A stretch of 64,000 bases of DNA from Rhizobium sp. ZPR4 (lineage in GTDB: Bacteria > Pseudomonadota > Alphaproteobacteria > Rhizobiales > Rhizobiaceae): assembly GCF_040215725.1 (NCBI RefSeq), contig NZ_CP157967.1, positions 2,232,001 through 2,296,000 of the forward strand. The letters are read 5' to 3'. How positions within the stretch are numbered: position 1 is the first letter of the stretch; each line of letters starts with the position of its first letter. The notes below the pieces were generated by a model. That model saw only the letters and a program-made list of their open reading frames with translations. It had not been told where the DNA came from and made no database searches. Both the position numbers and the translations under genes were made by a program. Shown one piece after another: positions 63,071-64,000 of this stretch.

Positions 63071-63976
63071 TCAGTGCCCTCCCTCGGATTGTTTCGATTG
63101 CATACGCAGGAACACGATACCGAGTATAATGGTCATCACGGTCTGCAGCGTCGCGATGGCCGCAGCATAGCCGACACGGTTCGTCGTGAAGAAGTGGTAA
63201 TAGGAAAGATACGACGGCACCGTCGTCGCATTGTCAGGGCCGCCTGAGGTCAGAACATAGATCGGCGCGAAGACCTTGAGCGCTGCAATCAGCGTCGTCA
63301 GCGCTACCACGAAGATTTCGGGCATGAGCATCGGGATCGTGATGGAACGGAAGCGCCCGAACCAGCTTGCATTGTCGAGTTCGGCTGCTTCGTAGAGCGA
63401 GGGGTCGACGCGAGCCAAACCGGACATGAAGACGACGAGGCAATAACCGACCTGCACCCAGACGATCACGGCGGACACCGCCCAGAGCGCATAATTGGCA
63501 TCCCCCAGCCAATTCTTCGCCATGAAATCGAGACCGATCGCCTTCAGCACCGCATTGATGATGCCGATGGGATTGAGAATCCAGCCCCAGAGAACACCGG
63601 CTGCGGTCAAGGGCAGGATCTGCGGCAGGTAGAAGCCCGCGCGAAAGAAACTTGACCATGTCTCGCTGAACTGAGCGCTGATATAGTCGAACAGCACCGC
63701 CGCCAGCAGCAATCCCAAAAGGATGGGCACGATCGTCATCGAGATGATGAACAGCACCGTATGCTGGATGGAGCCCCAGAAAACGGCATCCTGAAGCAGC
63801 CGCTGATAGTTTTCCAGACCGACATAACGGGGCGGGATGACGCCGCCCTTCCATGTCGTGAAGCTGATCGCGAAATTGGCGATCAGCGGAACGAGCACGA
63901 CAAGAACAAACCCCAGCACGCCGGGGATCATATAGAGATAGTACCCCGCCCTGCCGGCGCTCTTCGACTTATCCAT
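63071..63976 (-). CDS. carbohydrate ABC transporter permease (MalF type)
   Basis: A 301-residue inner-membrane permease with six helices and the EAA loop SLYEAAELDNASWFGRFRSI followed by TIPMLMPEIFVVAL. It is the first transporter gene visible of a CUT1 operon; the binding-protein gene is expected beyond the right edge. GGAGG precedes the ATG. Confidence 0.9.
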   Translation of the reverse strand: MDKSKSAGRAGYYLYMIPGVLGFVLVVLVPLIANFAISFTTWKGGVIPPRYVGLENYQRLLQDAVFWGSIQHTVLFIISMTIVPILLGLLLAAVLFDYISAQFSETWSSFFRAGFYLPQILPLTAAGVLWGWILNPIGIINAVLKAIGLDFMAKNWLGDANYALWAVSAVIVWVQVGYCLVVFMSGLARVDPSLYEAAELDNASWFGRFRSITIPMLMPEIFVVALTTLIAALKVFAPIYVLTSGGPDNATTVPSYLSYYHFFTTNRVGYAAAIATLQTVMTIILGIVFLRMQSKQSEGGH

Positions 63977-64000
63977 CGAAATCCTCCAGTCCGATACGGC

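Overview
The window looks like a chromosomal segment of a fast-growing alphaproteobacterium of the Rhizobium/Agrobacterium group. The evidence is high GC with strong GC3 bias, a gbpR-chvE-gguABC locus in Agrobacterium order, a single-domain XylG, an IolR-type operator in front of an inositol dehydrogenase gene, thuAB, and palindromic dispersed repeats of rhizobial type. All assignments come from reading the sequence; no database search was run.

Layout. 1-3240: circularly permuted ATP-grasp / alpha-E / transglutaminase operon. 3246-3925: VapBC-type toxin-antitoxin pair. 4034-13654: L-arabinose/galactose uptake and non-phosphorylative pentose catabolism (gbpR, chvE, gguA, gguB, gguC, a semialdehyde dehydrogenase and an L-arabinonate dehydratase). 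13716-17161: a J-domain protein, a small membrane protein, iolG, an ArsR/SRPBCC pair and a ClpP paralogue. 17216-22135: ROK repressor divergent from xylFHG. 22297-24222: tRNA-Arg(CCG), then an AT-rich DUF2806-like gene and a small secreted protein, possibly acquired. 24525-31963: porin, cupin, acetyltransferase, LysR/MFS divergent pair, ECF42-type sigma factor with its YCII/DGPF partner, VOC protein. 32174-35254: envelope group (PAP2 phosphatase, stand-alone receiver, EptA-like transferase). 35315-45312: mixed metabolism and regulators, including a MocR/PNPOx pair and an AAC(6')-like acetyltransferase. 45446-49987: fatty-acid/sterol hydroxylase and a 1107-residue fusion of E1-alpha, E1-beta, lipoyl and KAS III domains. 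50246-53763: PspA/YqiJ/YqiK-flotillin membrane-stress operon whose first reading frame starts with a TnpB-like segment. 53846-57849: LpxO/OlsC-like hydroxylase, a fluoride-resistance operon (candidate riboswitch, CLC-F, CrcB) and a methyltransferase. 57992-63976: thuB, thuA, an SMR/TetR pair and a truncated sugar ABC operon running off the right edge.

The dominant theme is carbohydrate scavenging: ChvE-GguAB, XylFHG and the right-edge ABC system for uptake; GguC, the dehydratase, the semialdehyde dehydrogenase, IolG and ThuAB for oxidation. Each of the first two uptake operons has a divergent regulator, dyad operators and an intercistronic hairpin after the binding-protein gene. A second theme is envelope and membrane homeostasis.

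The most unusual items are the E1alpha-E1beta-lipoyl-KAS III fusion (46664-49987), which could convert a 2-keto acid to a beta-ketoacyl-ACP without a separate E2 or CoA intermediate; the in-frame TnpB-like segment ahead of PspA (50246-50734); the fluoride riboswitch candidate (56864-56970); and the receiver-only regulator between two envelope-modifying enzymes.
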